Assembly: GCF_001651805.1 (NCBI RefSeq)
Contig: NZ_CP015839.1
Location: 806,001 to 870,000, forward strand
Source: Marinobacterium aestuarii
Lineage (GTDB): Bacteria > Pseudomonadota > Gammaproteobacteria > Pseudomonadales > Balneatricaceae
Reading direction: 5' to 3'
DNA length: 64,000 bases
The notes under the pieces were generated by a model that was not told the origin of the DNA, did not search any database, and saw only the letters and a program-made list of their open reading frames with translations. Shown here in pieces: positions 46,445-55,244 of the stretch. Each line of letters begins with the position of its first letter. Positions within the stretch are counted from its first letter, which is position 1. The position numbers were made by a program, and so were the translations under genes.

Positions 46445-47380
46445 CTAGAGCAGCAGCTTGAGTGTCAGGGTGATGGTGACGAAGGACAGCACCGTTGTGA
46501 CCAGCAGTATGCTGGCGCAGAGATTGCGGTAGCCGTAATTGCCGCCGATGATCGGGTAGATGCTCATCATCGGCATGGCGGCCATCAGTACCGCGGCCAG
46601 CTGCAGACGCGGGTCGAAGTCCGGCAGCAGCCAGATCAGTAACACCATCATCAGCGGGTGTAGCGCCAGCTTGCCCACCACCACCATGCTGATTTCAGAC
46701 ACACTGCCGCGCAGCGAACTGTTGACCAGGGAGCCACCGACCACAAACAGTGCCACCGGAGCGGCAACGCCGGCGAGCATGTCAAGGCTCTGGTTGACCA
46801 CCGCCGGCAACTGCAGTTCGATGGCCGAGGCCACAATGCCTGCGACTATGGCGATGATCAGCGGGTTTTGCATGACCCGCACCAGCACCGACTTCCAGGC
46901 GCTCGCCAGAGTCGTGCCGTTCTGGCGCCCGACGCCGTACTCAATCAGCACCAGCGCCAGCGGCAGAATCAGCATGTTTTCGATCATCAGACCCATGGCG
47001 AAGGCATTGGTGGGCGGATCATCAAACACCTGCAGCAGCACCGGATAGCCAAAGAAGGCACTGTTGGACAGCGCCATGCCGATCCCTTTTACGCCACCTG
47101 CGGCGATGGAATCCCGGAACAGTAATTTGCTCAGCCCGATACCCGCCGCCAGCGCCAGGGCAGAGCCCAGGCCATACACCAGCATATAGGTCGGGTCTAT
47201 GACCTCGTCGAACTTCATGTTGGTGAGGGTGCTGAAAATCATCGCCGGCATGGCGAAATACATCACCAGGCGGCCGAGGCCGGGGATGGCGTCGCTGGGC
47301 ATCAGCCGTGTCCGCACCGCGACAAAGCCCAGCGCAATGAGCATAAAGATCGGCGCTGTGGTGGACAGTACAGCCAGCAT
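46445..47380 (-). CDS. AEC-family (auxin efflux carrier type) transporter
   Basis: A 311-residue membrane protein with about ten helices in two inverted halves. LSTTAPIFMLIALGFVAVRT, GIGMALSNSAFFGYPVLLQ and MSIYPIIGGNYGYRN match the AEC family, which moves organic acids such as malate, malonate or aromatic acids. It follows pcaB by 46 bp on the same strand, so it may carry protocatechuate-pathway acids. Direction and substrate are unknown. Confidence 0.88.
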   Translation of the reverse strand: MLAVLSTTAPIFMLIALGFVAVRTRLMPSDAIPGLGRLVMYFAMPAMIFSTLTNMKFDEVIDPTYMLVYGLGSALALAAGIGLSKLLFRDSIAAGGVKGIGMALSNSAFFGYPVLLQVFDDPPTNAFAMGLMIENMLILPLALVLIEYGVGRQNGTTLASAWKSVLVRVMQNPLIIAIVAGIVASAIELQLPAVVNQSLDMLAGVAAPVALFVVGGSLVNSSLRGSVSEISMVVVGKLALHPLMMVLLIWLLPDFDPRLQLAAVLMAAMPMMSIYPIIGGNYGYRNLCASILLVTTVLSFVTITLTLKLLL

Positions 47381-47426
47381 GGGTGCCTCCGTGGCAACAG
47401 GGTATCAGCAGATTTGTTGGGGGGTA

Positions 47427-48758
47427 TTAGCGCAGGGCGTGCGCTTGTTGCAGCAGGGTATCGAGCCAGACACCGGTGGCACCGTCGCCCAGCAGGCGTT
47501 GCTGCATCTGGGCAACATCAAGCTGCACACCGCTGAGCCTCGCCACTATCTTGAACAGATGCTCATCGCCCGCGATAGCTTGCTGGCAGGCATCCTTGAG
47601 CAGCTGCGCCGCCTGGTCGCGGGGCATGCTGCGGGCCAGCTCGAAGGTGGCGGCTTCCGCGTAGATGACGCCGTTAAAGGCGCCCAGATTCCGCAGCATG
47701 CACGGAGCATTGATCTCGATAAACTGCAGCGCTTCAAGGCCGTGGCGCAGTGCCACGGCGGTGGCCATCAGCTGTTGTGGCAGTACCAGCCACTCCTGTG
47801 CCCAGCTGCTGCCACTGCGCTCGTGTTCGTGCAGCATGGCCTGGTGCATCTGGCCGACCAGGCCTGCGTTCTGGCGCGCCATGGCAAGAATGATTTCGGC
47901 GTTCACCGGATTGCATTTCTGCGGCATGGTGGAGGAACCACCGCCATTGCTGAAGCGGATTTCGCCCACCTCGGTCTGCGACATCAGCAGCCAGTCCTGA
48001 GCCATCTTGCCCAGAGCCCCGGTGGACAGGCCGAGCCAGCCAGACAGTTCCACCAGGGCATCGCGCTGGGTATGCCAGTTGCTGCCGCAGGCCAGATCCA
48101 GCCGGCGGGCCAGGATCTGGCCACTCAGATCGGCCTTGTCGCCCATGGCGGCCAGGGTTCCCACGGCGCCGCCGAGCTGGGTTTTCAGCAGTCGGGGTTT
48201 CAGTTCTTCGAGGCGCTCGAGCTGGCGCAGCAAGGGCGAGAGCCACTGTGCCACCTTGAAGCCAAAACTCATGGGTACGGCCTGCTGGGTGCGGGTTCGT
48301 CCGGCAATCAGGGTGTTGCGGTGCGCCTCGGCCAGGTCCGCCAGGGCACCAATCAGTGCTCTGATGCGGCTTTCATGCAGTGCGATCAGTTCGCGGCAGT
48401 TCAGAATCAGCGCAGTATCGACAATATCCTGGCTGGTGGCACCAAAGTGTACCCAGCGTGCCTGTTCGGCTGGCAGGACATCTTTCAGTGCCTTCACCAG
48501 GGCCGGCACCGGCACACCGGCAGAGGCCGTACCGGCGGCCAGACTGGCGGGATCTGGAATGAGGGACGCCGCCGCCGCGGCAATGGCGGCGGCGGCGTCT
48601 GCGGGTATCAGGCCGGCTTCGGCCTGGGCCATGGCCAGCTCCCCCTCGACCTTGAGCATGGCGCTAAGCTGGGCCTGGTCATTGAGCCAGAGCCCGGCCT
48701 CGGTGTCGGACAGCAGGGTCTGGTAGAGGCCGGAGTCGAAGGGGGATACCTGAATCAT
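47427..48758 (-). CDS. pcaB: 3-carboxy-cis,cis-muconate cycloisomerase
   Basis: A 443-residue fumarase/aspartase-superfamily enzyme that lactonises beta-carboxymuconate to gamma-carboxymuconolactone. The superfamily signature is SSTMPQKCNPVN, with TRTQQAVPMSFGFK and FGATSQDIVDTA further upstream. GGAGA precedes ATG 48758; the open frame extends far upstream but that part is out-of-frame pcaF sequence. It is downstream of pcaF with 113 bp between, containing the hairpin repeat. Confidence 0.93.
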   Translation of the reverse strand: MIQVSPFDSGLYQTLLSDTEAGLWLNDQAQLSAMLKVEGELAMAQAEAGLIPADAAAAIAAAAASLIPDPASLAAGTASAGVPVPALVKALKDVLPAEQARWVHFGATSQDIVDTALILNCRELIALHESRIRALIGALADLAEAHRNTLIAGRTRTQQAVPMSFGFKVAQWLSPLLRQLERLEELKPRLLKTQLGGAVGTLAAMGDKADLSGQILARRLDLACGSNWHTQRDALVELSGWLGLSTGALGKMAQDWLLMSQTEVGEIRFSNGGGSSTMPQKCNPVNAEIILAMARQNAGLVGQMHQAMLHEHERSGSSWAQEWLVLPQQLMATAVALRHGLEALQFIEINAPCMLRNLGAFNGVIYAEAATFELARSMPRDQAAQLLKDACQQAIAGDEHLFKIVARLSGVQLDVAQMQQRLLGDGATGVWLDTLLQQAHALR

Positions 48759-48837
48759 GCTGTCTCCATTGTCGATAAAAACCGAACCGGCGACATCCTG
48801 TCGCCGGCGGCTCGGTAAAAAGTTTAAACGGCTTCGA

Positions 48838-48889
48838 GAAGCCTGTCGGGCTTTTCCGCAGTAGATCAGTGTTAAGTCCGACAGGCTTC
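48838..48889. repeat. 52-bp hairpin repeat overlapping the pcaF stop
   Basis: GAAGCCTGTCGG and CCGACAGGCTTC pair perfectly (12-bp stem). It is the same unit as at 39535-39586. The right arm encodes the last codons of pcaF (EACRT) and its stop, so the element replaced or forms the gene's end. It could limit transcription into pcaB. Confidence 0.75.
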
Positions 48890-50083
48890 CAATGCTATGG
48901 CGATACCCTGGCCCACACCGATGCACATGGTGGCCAGGGCATAGCGCTTGCCGCGGCGCTTCAGTTCCAGCGCTGCGGTGCCGGTGATGCGCGCACCCGA
49001 GGCGCCCAGCGGGTGCCCCAGAGCGATGGCGCCGCCGTTGGGATTCACCTGTTCGGCATCGTCCGGCAGCCCGAGATCGCGCAGTGTGGCCAGTGCCTGG
49101 GAGGCGAAGGCCTCGTTCAGTTCGATCACATCGAACTGCTCGATGCGCATGCCCAGCTTCTGGCACAGTTTCTGGCTCGCCGGTGCCGGGCCAAAACCCA
49201 TGATACGCGGCTCGACGCCGGCCGTCGCGCCGCCAAGAATCTTGGCGATCGGGGTCAGGCCGTATTTTTTTACCGCCGCTTCAGAAGCGATGATCAGCGC
49301 GGCGGCACCGTCGTTGACGCCCGAGGCATTGCCGGCGGTGACGCTGCCGTTGGCACGAAAGGGCGTGCCGAGCTTTGCCAGGATCTCGGCGGTGGTGTCG
49401 GCACGGGGATGTTCATCCCGGGCAAACAGGATAGGGCCCTTTTTGCGCTGCGGGATGCTTACCGGCACGATTTCTTCGGCGAAGATGCCGGCGGCCTGGG
49501 CGCGGGCGGCGCGCTGTTGCGAGCGCAGCGCAAAGGCGTCCTGGTCGGCGCGGCTGATGCCGAACTGCTCGGCCACGTTCTCGCCGGTTTCCGGCATCGA
49601 ATCAACACCGTATTCGGCCTTCATCTTCGGATTGACGAAGCGCCAGCCGATGGTGGTGTCATGCACTTCGTTAGTACGCGAGAAAGCACTGCTGGCCTTG
49701 GGCATCACGAAGGGGGCGCGGGTCATGCTTTCGGTGCCGCCGGCAATCATCAGGTCGGCTTCACCGGCCTTGATGGCGCGGGCCGCCATCAGGATGGCGT
49801 CCATACCCGAACCACAGAGGCGATTGATGGTGGTGCCGGTCACGGAGGTCGGGTAGCCGGCCAGCAGTGATGACATGCGCGCCACGTTGCGGTTGTCTTC
49901 GCCAGCCTGGTTGGCACAGCCGAAGATCACATCGTCGATGGCCTGGGGATCGAGCCCGGGGTTGCGCTCCAGCAAGGCTTTGAGGGGTACGGCACCCAGG
50001 TCGTCCGGGCGCACCTGGGCGAGAGCACCGCCGAAGCGTCCGATGGGGGTGCGCACGTAGTCGCAGATATAGGCAACGGTCAT
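48872..50083 (-). CDS. pcaF: 3-oxoadipyl-CoA thiolase
   Basis: A 403-residue thiolase that splits beta-ketoadipyl-CoA into succinyl-CoA and acetyl-CoA. Catalytic residues are visible in NRLCGSGMDA (nucleophilic Cys), GGAIALGHPLGASGAR (His) and CIGVGQG (second Cys). NPKMKAEYGVDSMPETGENVA is typical of PcaF. It starts 10 bp after pcaJ. The final residues come from the hairpin repeat. Confidence 0.94.
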   Translation of the reverse strand: MTVAYICDYVRTPIGRFGGALAQVRPDDLGAVPLKALLERNPGLDPQAIDDVIFGCANQAGEDNRNVARMSSLLAGYPTSVTGTTINRLCGSGMDAILMAARAIKAGEADLMIAGGTESMTRAPFVMPKASSAFSRTNEVHDTTIGWRFVNPKMKAEYGVDSMPETGENVAEQFGISRADQDAFALRSQQRAARAQAAGIFAEEIVPVSIPQRKKGPILFARDEHPRADTTAEILAKLGTPFRANGSVTAGNASGVNDGAAALIIASEAAVKKYGLTPIAKILGGATAGVEPRIMGFGPAPASQKLCQKLGMRIEQFDVIELNEAFASQALATLRDLGLPDDAEQVNPNGGAIALGHPLGASGARITGTAALELKRRGKRYALATMCIGVGQGIAIALEACRT

Positions 50084-50093
50084 GGGGGCTTCC

Positions 50094-50864
50094 TTATTTA
50101 CCGGCGTGGGCGCGGGCGGTGCGTTCGTTCAGGGCGCGCAGCGCACCGAGCTCGGTGTCATTCGGTGCCGGTGTTTCGACCACCTGGTCGGCAAAGCGTA
50201 TTGCCCAGCCGGTATTTTCTGCGATCTGCTCGCGGGTCACACCCGGGTGAATGGAGGTGACGATGAACTCCTTGGCGTCGGGGTCCGTTTCCATGATGCA
50301 CAGGTCCGTGGTCAGGCGGCTCGGGCCCCGGGTCTTGATGCCAAGGGCTTCGCGCTCGGTGCCGGTCTTGCCGTGCCCCAGGGAGGTCATGAAATCGATG
50401 TTATCCACAAAGCCACGGGACGACTGCTTCATGACGATAAAGATCTCGCCGCAGGAGGTGGCAATCTCGGGGGCGCCGCCGCCGCCTGGCAGGCGGACTT
50501 TCGGATTGTTGTAGTCACCGCCGACCACGGTGGTGTTGAGGTTGCCGAACTTGTCGAGCTGGGCGGCGCCCAGGAAGCCGACGGAGATGCGTCCGCCCTG
50601 CAGCCAATAGCGGAACATTTCCGGTACCGCCACTGTGGTGACGGCGGTATCGCAGAGTTCGCCGTCGCCGATGGACAGCGGCAGTACATCGGGCTTGGTG
50701 CCGATGGTGCCAGATTCATAAATCAGGGTGACGTCGGGGGCATGGGTCAGGCGGGCCAGGTTGCAGGCCGCGGACGGCATGCCAATACCGACGAAGCAGA
50801 CATCGTCGTTGCGGATGGCGCGGGCCGCGGCCACGGTCATCATTTCGGTTGCTGTGTAATTCAT
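50094..50864 (-). CDS. pcaJ: 3-oxoadipate CoA-transferase subunit B
   Basis: A 256-residue beta subunit of the succinyl-CoA:3-oxoadipate CoA-transferase. It has GIGMPSAACNLAR, the catalytic Glu in IYESGTIG, and GAAQLDKFGNLNTTVVG. AGGAG lies 8 bp before ATG 50864, 13 bp after pcaI. Together the two subunits activate beta-ketoadipate for PcaF. Confidence 0.93.
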   Translation of the reverse strand: MNYTATEMMTVAAARAIRNDDVCFVGIGMPSAACNLARLTHAPDVTLIYESGTIGTKPDVLPLSIGDGELCDTAVTTVAVPEMFRYWLQGGRISVGFLGAAQLDKFGNLNTTVVGGDYNNPKVRLPGGGGAPEIATSCGEIFIVMKQSSRGFVDNIDFMTSLGHGKTGTEREALGIKTRGPSRLTTDLCIMETDPDAKEFIVTSIHPGVTREQIAENTGWAIRFADQVVETPAPNDTELGALRALNERTARAHAGK

Positions 50865-50877
50865 CTGGTGGCTCCTG

Positions 50878-51735
50878 TTACTTCTGGGCCTGGGTAAAGG
50901 CAACGCGGCTGGCGAAAACTTCAGGGCCCTGGTTCAGCACGTTTTCCTGCATCCAGGCCTGGAAGCCTTCGCGTTCGCTGGCGATCGGGTCCCAGGCCTT
51001 GTAGAAGGCGTTGTCGCGCTCGTAGTAACCCTTGGCATAGGACGGGTGGGCGCCTCCCGGTACCTGCACCACGGCTTTCAGTGTCCAGTTCGGCAGTACG
51101 CAGGCATTGGGGTGAACGTCGTCGAAGTTATCGACGATTTCTTCCACCGTGACGATGGCGCGTTTCGCGGCCAGCACCGCTTCCTTCTGTACCCCGACGA
51201 TGCCTTCGATCAGAACATCACCTTTGCGGTTGGCTTTCTGGGCATGAATGATGGTGACATCGGGGCGGATCGATGGCACCGAGGCCAGACGCTCGCCGGT
51301 GAAGGGGCATTCGATAAAGCGGATATTGGGGTTCACCTCGGCAAGACCTGCGCCCAGGTAGCCGCGAAAGACCGCGCAGGGCAGGCCCGCGGCGCCCGCT
51401 TCATAGGCATTGGCCATGGCGGCGTGGCTGTGCTCCTCGATTTCGAGCTTGTGGGGCCAGCTCTTTTCGTAGGCATCGCGAAAACGTCGCAGGGAGCCAA
51501 CACCGGGGTTGCCGCCCCAGGAGAAGATCATCTTTTTGACGCAGCCCATGCCGATCAGCTGGTCGTAGATCAGGTCCGGCGTCATGCGGATCAGGGTCAG
51601 ATCCTGGCGCTGCTGGCGGATGATTTCGTGTCCGGCCGCGTAGGGAATCAGGTGGGTAAAGCCTTCCAGTGCAACCACGTCGCCGTCAAAGACGTTGGCG
51701 GCGATCGCTTCTTTTAACGAAACAAACAGGGTCAT
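50878..51735 (-). CDS. pcaI: 3-oxoadipate CoA-transferase subunit A
   Basis: A 285-residue alpha subunit. FVSLKEAIAANVFDGDVVALEGF, FSWGGNPGVGSLRRFRDAYE and FRGYLGAGLAEVNPNI match the Pseudomonas-type PcaI. It pairs with the following pcaJ. A 94-bp gap separates it from the BKACE gene upstream. Confidence 0.93.
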   Translation of the reverse strand: MTLFVSLKEAIAANVFDGDVVALEGFTHLIPYAAGHEIIRQQRQDLTLIRMTPDLIYDQLIGMGCVKKMIFSWGGNPGVGSLRRFRDAYEKSWPHKLEIEEHSHAAMANAYEAGAAGLPCAVFRGYLGAGLAEVNPNIRFIECPFTGERLASVPSIRPDVTIIHAQKANRKGDVLIEGIVGVQKEAVLAAKRAIVTVEEIVDNFDDVHPNACVLPNWTLKAVVQVPGGAHPSYAKGYYERDNAFYKAWDPIASEREGFQAWMQENVLNQGPEVFASRVAFTQAQK

Positions 51736-51829
51736 GGAATGATCCTCCGATAATCGAATGCAGTGGTGTTGGCAGCGGGGCGCGCAGCCCCGCTGTCGGT
51801 GCAGATAAAGCGGTTATTTTTTGGGGTGC

Positions 51830-52660
51830 TTAGGCTGCAGGCAGGCTGAGCAGAGCGCGGGCCTCGGCGGGGGTGGCGACGGTGCGACCATGATCGACCA
51901 CCATGCCGGCCAGGCGCTCCACCAGCTGGGCGTTGCTCTTGGCCAGGGTGTTCTTGTCAAAGCGCACGTTGTCTTCCAGCCCCGTGCGGACATGCCCGCC
52001 CAGCTCCAGCGCCCACTTGTTGAGTTCGAGCTGATGCCTGCCGATGCCCGCGGCCGTCCAGGTGCCGCCGGGGCAGACCTTTTCGTACTGCTTGATCATG
52101 AACTCCAGCACTTCGCGGTTGGCCGGAATGGCGTTCGGAATCGAGGTCACGAACTGCAGGTGCACCGGCGCCTTGATCAGGCCGCGTTCCACCAGCTTGG
52201 CCGTGTTGAACACCATCGACAGGTCGAAGGCTTCGATCTCGGGCTTGATATCGTACTTCAGCATGCGCTCGGCCAGATCATCGATCAGCGCCGGCGAGTT
52301 GGCATAGACGATGGAACCGAAGTTGACCGAACCCGTGGCCAGGGATGCCATATCGGGTTTGAGGTGCAGCATGCCGCCACGCTCGTCGCCCTGGCCGCTG
52401 CGCCCGCCGGTGGAAAACTGAATGATCATGCCGGGGCAATGCTTGCGGATGCCCTCCTGTACCTCGGCGAAGCGTGCCGGATCCGACGAGGTGCTGCCAT
52501 CTTCGTTGCGTACGTGCAGGTGCACCAGGGTCGCACCGGCCTCGAAGGCTTCGTGGGTCGACTCTATTTGCTCGGCCGGGGTGATGGGCACCGCAGGATT
52601 ATTGGCTTTCTGTGGCAGGGAACCGGTGATGGCAACGCTGATGATACAGGGGCGGGTCAT
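51830..52660 (-). CDS. BKACE-family beta-keto acid cleavage enzyme (DUF849)
   Basis: A 276-residue zinc-dependent TIM-barrel enzyme of the family that condenses a beta-keto acid with acetyl-CoA to give acetoacetate and a shortened CoA ester; the founding member is 3-keto-5-aminohexanoate cleavage enzyme (Kce). GATLVHLHVRNEDGS holds the metal-binding His-x-His, with QFSTGGRSG and GLEDNVRFDKNTLAKSNAQLV further on. AGGA precedes ATG 52660. It sits inside the pca operon between pcaG and pcaI, which suggests beta-ketoadipate as substrate; this is inference. Confidence 0.88.
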   Translation of the reverse strand: MTRPCIISVAITGSLPQKANNPAVPITPAEQIESTHEAFEAGATLVHLHVRNEDGSTSSDPARFAEVQEGIRKHCPGMIIQFSTGGRSGQGDERGGMLHLKPDMASLATGSVNFGSIVYANSPALIDDLAERMLKYDIKPEIEAFDLSMVFNTAKLVERGLIKAPVHLQFVTSIPNAIPANREVLEFMIKQYEKVCPGGTWTAAGIGRHQLELNKWALELGGHVRTGLEDNVRFDKNTLAKSNAQLVERLAGMVVDHGRTVATPAEARALLSLPAA

Positions 52661-52673
52661 GGCTTTATCCTTG

Positions 52674-53273
52674 TTAGAAATTAAAGAACACGGTTTCGTG
52701 CGGGCCCTGCATATGGATGTCGAAACGGTATTCCACACCGGTGGACGTTTCGTGGCGCGTGGCGATCAGGGTGTCGCGACGGGCAGCATCGACCTTCTTC
52801 AGTGCCGGATCTTCGGCGTTGAGGCTGACCTCGTCACTGAAATACAGCCGGGTGTAGGCATGGTTCGGCAGGCCGCGCATGAATACGATCACCGAGATAT
52901 AAGGTGCCAGGCCCGCCTGGGCCACCCCCGGCTTGATGGTGTCAAAGCGAAAGCTGTTGTCCACTGTGGTGCCGGTACCGACGCGGCCAAAACCCTTGAA
53001 GTTCGGGTCCAGCGGGCGGGACTGACGGGCATCGTTGGGGTGATTGAAGCGCCCGGCGGCATTGGCCTGCCAGAGTTCGATCATGGCATCGTTGACGCGC
53101 TGGCCCTGGCCGTCGAATACCTGGCCGACAATACGGATGCGCTCGCCCAGGGTCTCGTCACTGGCCATGGCGCCGGTGGCAATCTGGCTCTGGGGATAGT
53201 GGTACTGCTCGGCGGTCAGGCCATAGGCGAAGTAGGGGCCTACGGTCTGGGACGGTGTCTGCTTCAGTGACAT
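52674..53273 (-). CDS. pcaG: Protocatechuate 3,4-dioxygenase alpha subunit
   Basis: A 199-residue intradiol dioxygenase subunit without the iron ligands of the beta chain, but providing part of the active site. QTPSQTVGPYFAYGL, ELWQANAAGRFNHP and FDTIKPGVAQAGLAPYISV are typical. It lies 3 bp after pcaH and 13 bp before the BKACE gene. Confidence 0.94.
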   Translation of the reverse strand: MSLKQTPSQTVGPYFAYGLTAEQYHYPQSQIATGAMASDETLGERIRIVGQVFDGQGQRVNDAMIELWQANAAGRFNHPNDARQSRPLDPNFKGFGRVGTGTTVDNSFRFDTIKPGVAQAGLAPYISVIVFMRGLPNHAYTRLYFSDEVSLNAEDPALKKVDAARRDTLIATRHETSTGVEYRFDIHMQGPHETVFFNF

Positions 53274-53276
53274 GAA

Positions 53277-53975
53277 TTAGTCCTCCATTGGGGTGGCATT
53301 CACGCCACGCAGCACGATGTCGAAGATATATCCCAGGGCAAAGCCTTCTTCGGTCACATCGATCGAGAAGTCCGCCACCATGCGCTCGCGGGCACCGGCC
53401 GGCACCGAGGCGTAGATTGGGTCCAGCGCCAGCAGCGGATCACCCGGGAAGTACATCTGGGTCACCAGGCGGCTGGCGATGGACGGGCCGAACAGGGAAA
53501 AGTGAATATGGTTCGGGCGCCAGGCGTTGGGGTGGTTGCCCCAGGGGTAGGCACCGGGCTTTATGGTGTAAAAGCGGTAGCAACCGTTTGCGTCGGTCAG
53601 GCAGCGGCCGGAGCCGAGGAAGTTCGGGTCCAGCGGCGCGTCATGCTGGTCGGCCTTGTGCACGTAGCGACCGGCGGCGTTGGCCTGCCAGACTTCCACC
53701 AGGGTGTTGGCGACCGGGTTGCCGTTTTCATCCAGCACGCGACCGGTGACCACGATACGCTCGCCCTGGGGCTCGCCATTGACCTGGCCGTTTTTGGTCA
53801 GGTCATGGTCCAGCGGTCCCAGCACTTCGGCGCCGTAGGCGGGGCCGGTCAGCTCGGACAGCTCGGGGTCAATGTCGACCAGGCTTTGCGATACGCCGCG
53901 CAGCAGGGTGGATTTGTATTCGGGGCTGATATAAGCCGCATGGCTGGCCCAGTCGCGCTTGGTTAGGGTGCTCAT
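53277..53975 (-). CDS. pcaH: Protocatechuate 3,4-dioxygenase beta subunit
   Basis: A 232-residue catalytic subunit cleaving protocatechuate to beta-carboxy-cis,cis-muconate with Fe(III). The ligand residues are in FYTIKPGAYPWGNHPNAWR (Tyr) and PNHIHFSLFG (both His), with a further Tyr near VEVWQANAAGRYVHKA. GGAGGTAAG, located inside the end of pcaL, serves as ribosome site; a single base separates the pcaL stop from this ATG. Confidence 0.95.
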   Translation of the reverse strand: MSTLTKRDWASHAAYISPEYKSTLLRGVSQSLVDIDPELSELTGPAYGAEVLGPLDHDLTKNGQVNGEPQGERIVVTGRVLDENGNPVANTLVEVWQANAAGRYVHKADQHDAPLDPNFLGSGRCLTDANGCYRFYTIKPGAYPWGNHPNAWRPNHIHFSLFGPSIASRLVTQMYFPGDPLLALDPIYASVPAGARERMVADFSIDVTEEGFALGYIFDIVLRGVNATPMED

Positions 53976-53976
53976 C

Positions 53977-55167
53977 TCAGTTCTTACCTCCATCAATAGC
54001 GATTCCCATGCCGGTGTAGGTTTCCTTGGCGATGCGAATGGCGACATTGGATGCGGGTACACCGGCGTAGACGCCCAGGTGCAACAGGGTTTCACGGACT
54101 TCGTCCAGCGTCGCACCGGTGTTGGCGGTGGCGCGGATATGCATGGCCAGCTCTTCGTCGTGGCCCAGGGCCGCCATCAGGGCAATGGTGATCAGGCTGC
54201 GATCACGCTTGCTCAGTGTAGGCCGGCTCCAGACCGAGCCCCAGGCGCCTTCGGTGATAAAGCTCTGGAAGGGCTGATCGAAGGCGGTCTTGTTGGCTTC
54301 GGCGCGGTCGACATGGGCGTTGCCCAGCACCGAGCGGCGAACCTGCATGCCCTGCTCGTAGCGGCTCAGGGGCTCGGTCACCTCGGCGAGGAAATCGCGG
54401 ATCAGTGCGGCCAGGGCTTTGGGCTGTTCAACGCAGGGCAGGTGGCCGGCATTGGCGAGGATTTCAAAACGGGCACCCGGGATCAGCTCGGCGGTGGAGC
54501 GCACCAGGTCCGGCGGCGTGGCACCGTCTTCGTCGCCCACCACGCAAAGCGTGGGCTGGGTCAGCGCGGCGGAACTTGCGGTCAGATCTGCATCGCGGAT
54601 AGCGGCACAGGTGCCGATATAGCCTTCCACCGGGGTGCGCACCATCATGTTGCTCCACAGGGCGACTTCGGCGGTTTTTTCCTGGCGGAAGGAGGCGGCA
54701 AACCAGCGTTCCATCACGGCGTCGGCAATGTACTCCAGGCCGTGCGCACGTATCGTATCGATGCGGGTATCCCAGCCGGACGCGGGGCCTATCCTGTGGG
54801 CGGTGTCACACAGGATCAGGTTTTTCACCAGCTGCGGGCGTTTGGCGGCGACGCCCTGGGCGATCAGACCGCCCACCGACAGGCCACAGAGCGTGACCTG
54901 GCTCAGTTCCAGAGCATCCAGCAGACCGATCAGATCGTCGATATGGTCATCGAGCTGGTAGGGCGCTGGCGGGCAGGACGACAGGCCGTGGCCGCGCTTG
55001 TCGTAGCGCAGGAAGCGGAACTGGTCCTTGAGTTCGGGCAGCAGAGGGTCCCAGACCCGCAGGTCGGTCCCCAGTGAATTTGAAAAAACCAGCAGCGGCA
55101 AATGCGATGGACCGTCCAGCTGGTAGTGGATGAATTCTCCGTTGAGCGACAGGCTGTGCATAGTCAT
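53977..55167 (-). CDS. pcaL: Fused enol-lactone hydrolase / carboxymuconolactone decarboxylase (PcaD-PcaC)
   Basis: A 396-residue two-domain enzyme. Residues about 1-260 are an alpha/beta hydrolase (beta-ketoadipate enol-lactone hydrolase): oxyanion region FSNSLGTDLRVWD, nucleophile in CGLSVGG, acid in GDEDGATPP and His in NAGHLPCVEQP. Residues about 270-396 are the PcaC/AhpD-like decarboxylase (RRSVLGNAHVDRA, IALMAALGHDEELAMHIRA, LLHLGVYAGVPASNVA). Fusion of the two steps is known from several lineages under the name pcaL. First gene of the pca operon, 77 bp after pcaQ. Confidence 0.94.
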   Translation of the reverse strand: MTMHSLSLNGEFIHYQLDGPSHLPLLVFSNSLGTDLRVWDPLLPELKDQFRFLRYDKRGHGLSSCPPAPYQLDDHIDDLIGLLDALELSQVTLCGLSVGGLIAQGVAAKRPQLVKNLILCDTAHRIGPASGWDTRIDTIRAHGLEYIADAVMERWFAASFRQEKTAEVALWSNMMVRTPVEGYIGTCAAIRDADLTASSAALTQPTLCVVGDEDGATPPDLVRSTAELIPGARFEILANAGHLPCVEQPKALAALIRDFLAEVTEPLSRYEQGMQVRRSVLGNAHVDRAEANKTAFDQPFQSFITEGAWGSVWSRPTLSKRDRSLITIALMAALGHDEELAMHIRATANTGATLDEVRETLLHLGVYAGVPASNVAIRIAKETYTGMGIAIDGGKN

Positions 55168-55244
55168 TGACCCTGGTGTGGTTGCAGCTTATGTCTCTAC
55201 TTTCTTAAACTTCTTCCGATATGTAAAATGACGTTTAATGGTTT

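Noticed and set aside
48759-49166. N-terminal extension of the pcaB reading frame
   Set aside because: This portion is out-of-frame pcaF sequence; the ATG at 48758 has a good ribosome site and matches family length.
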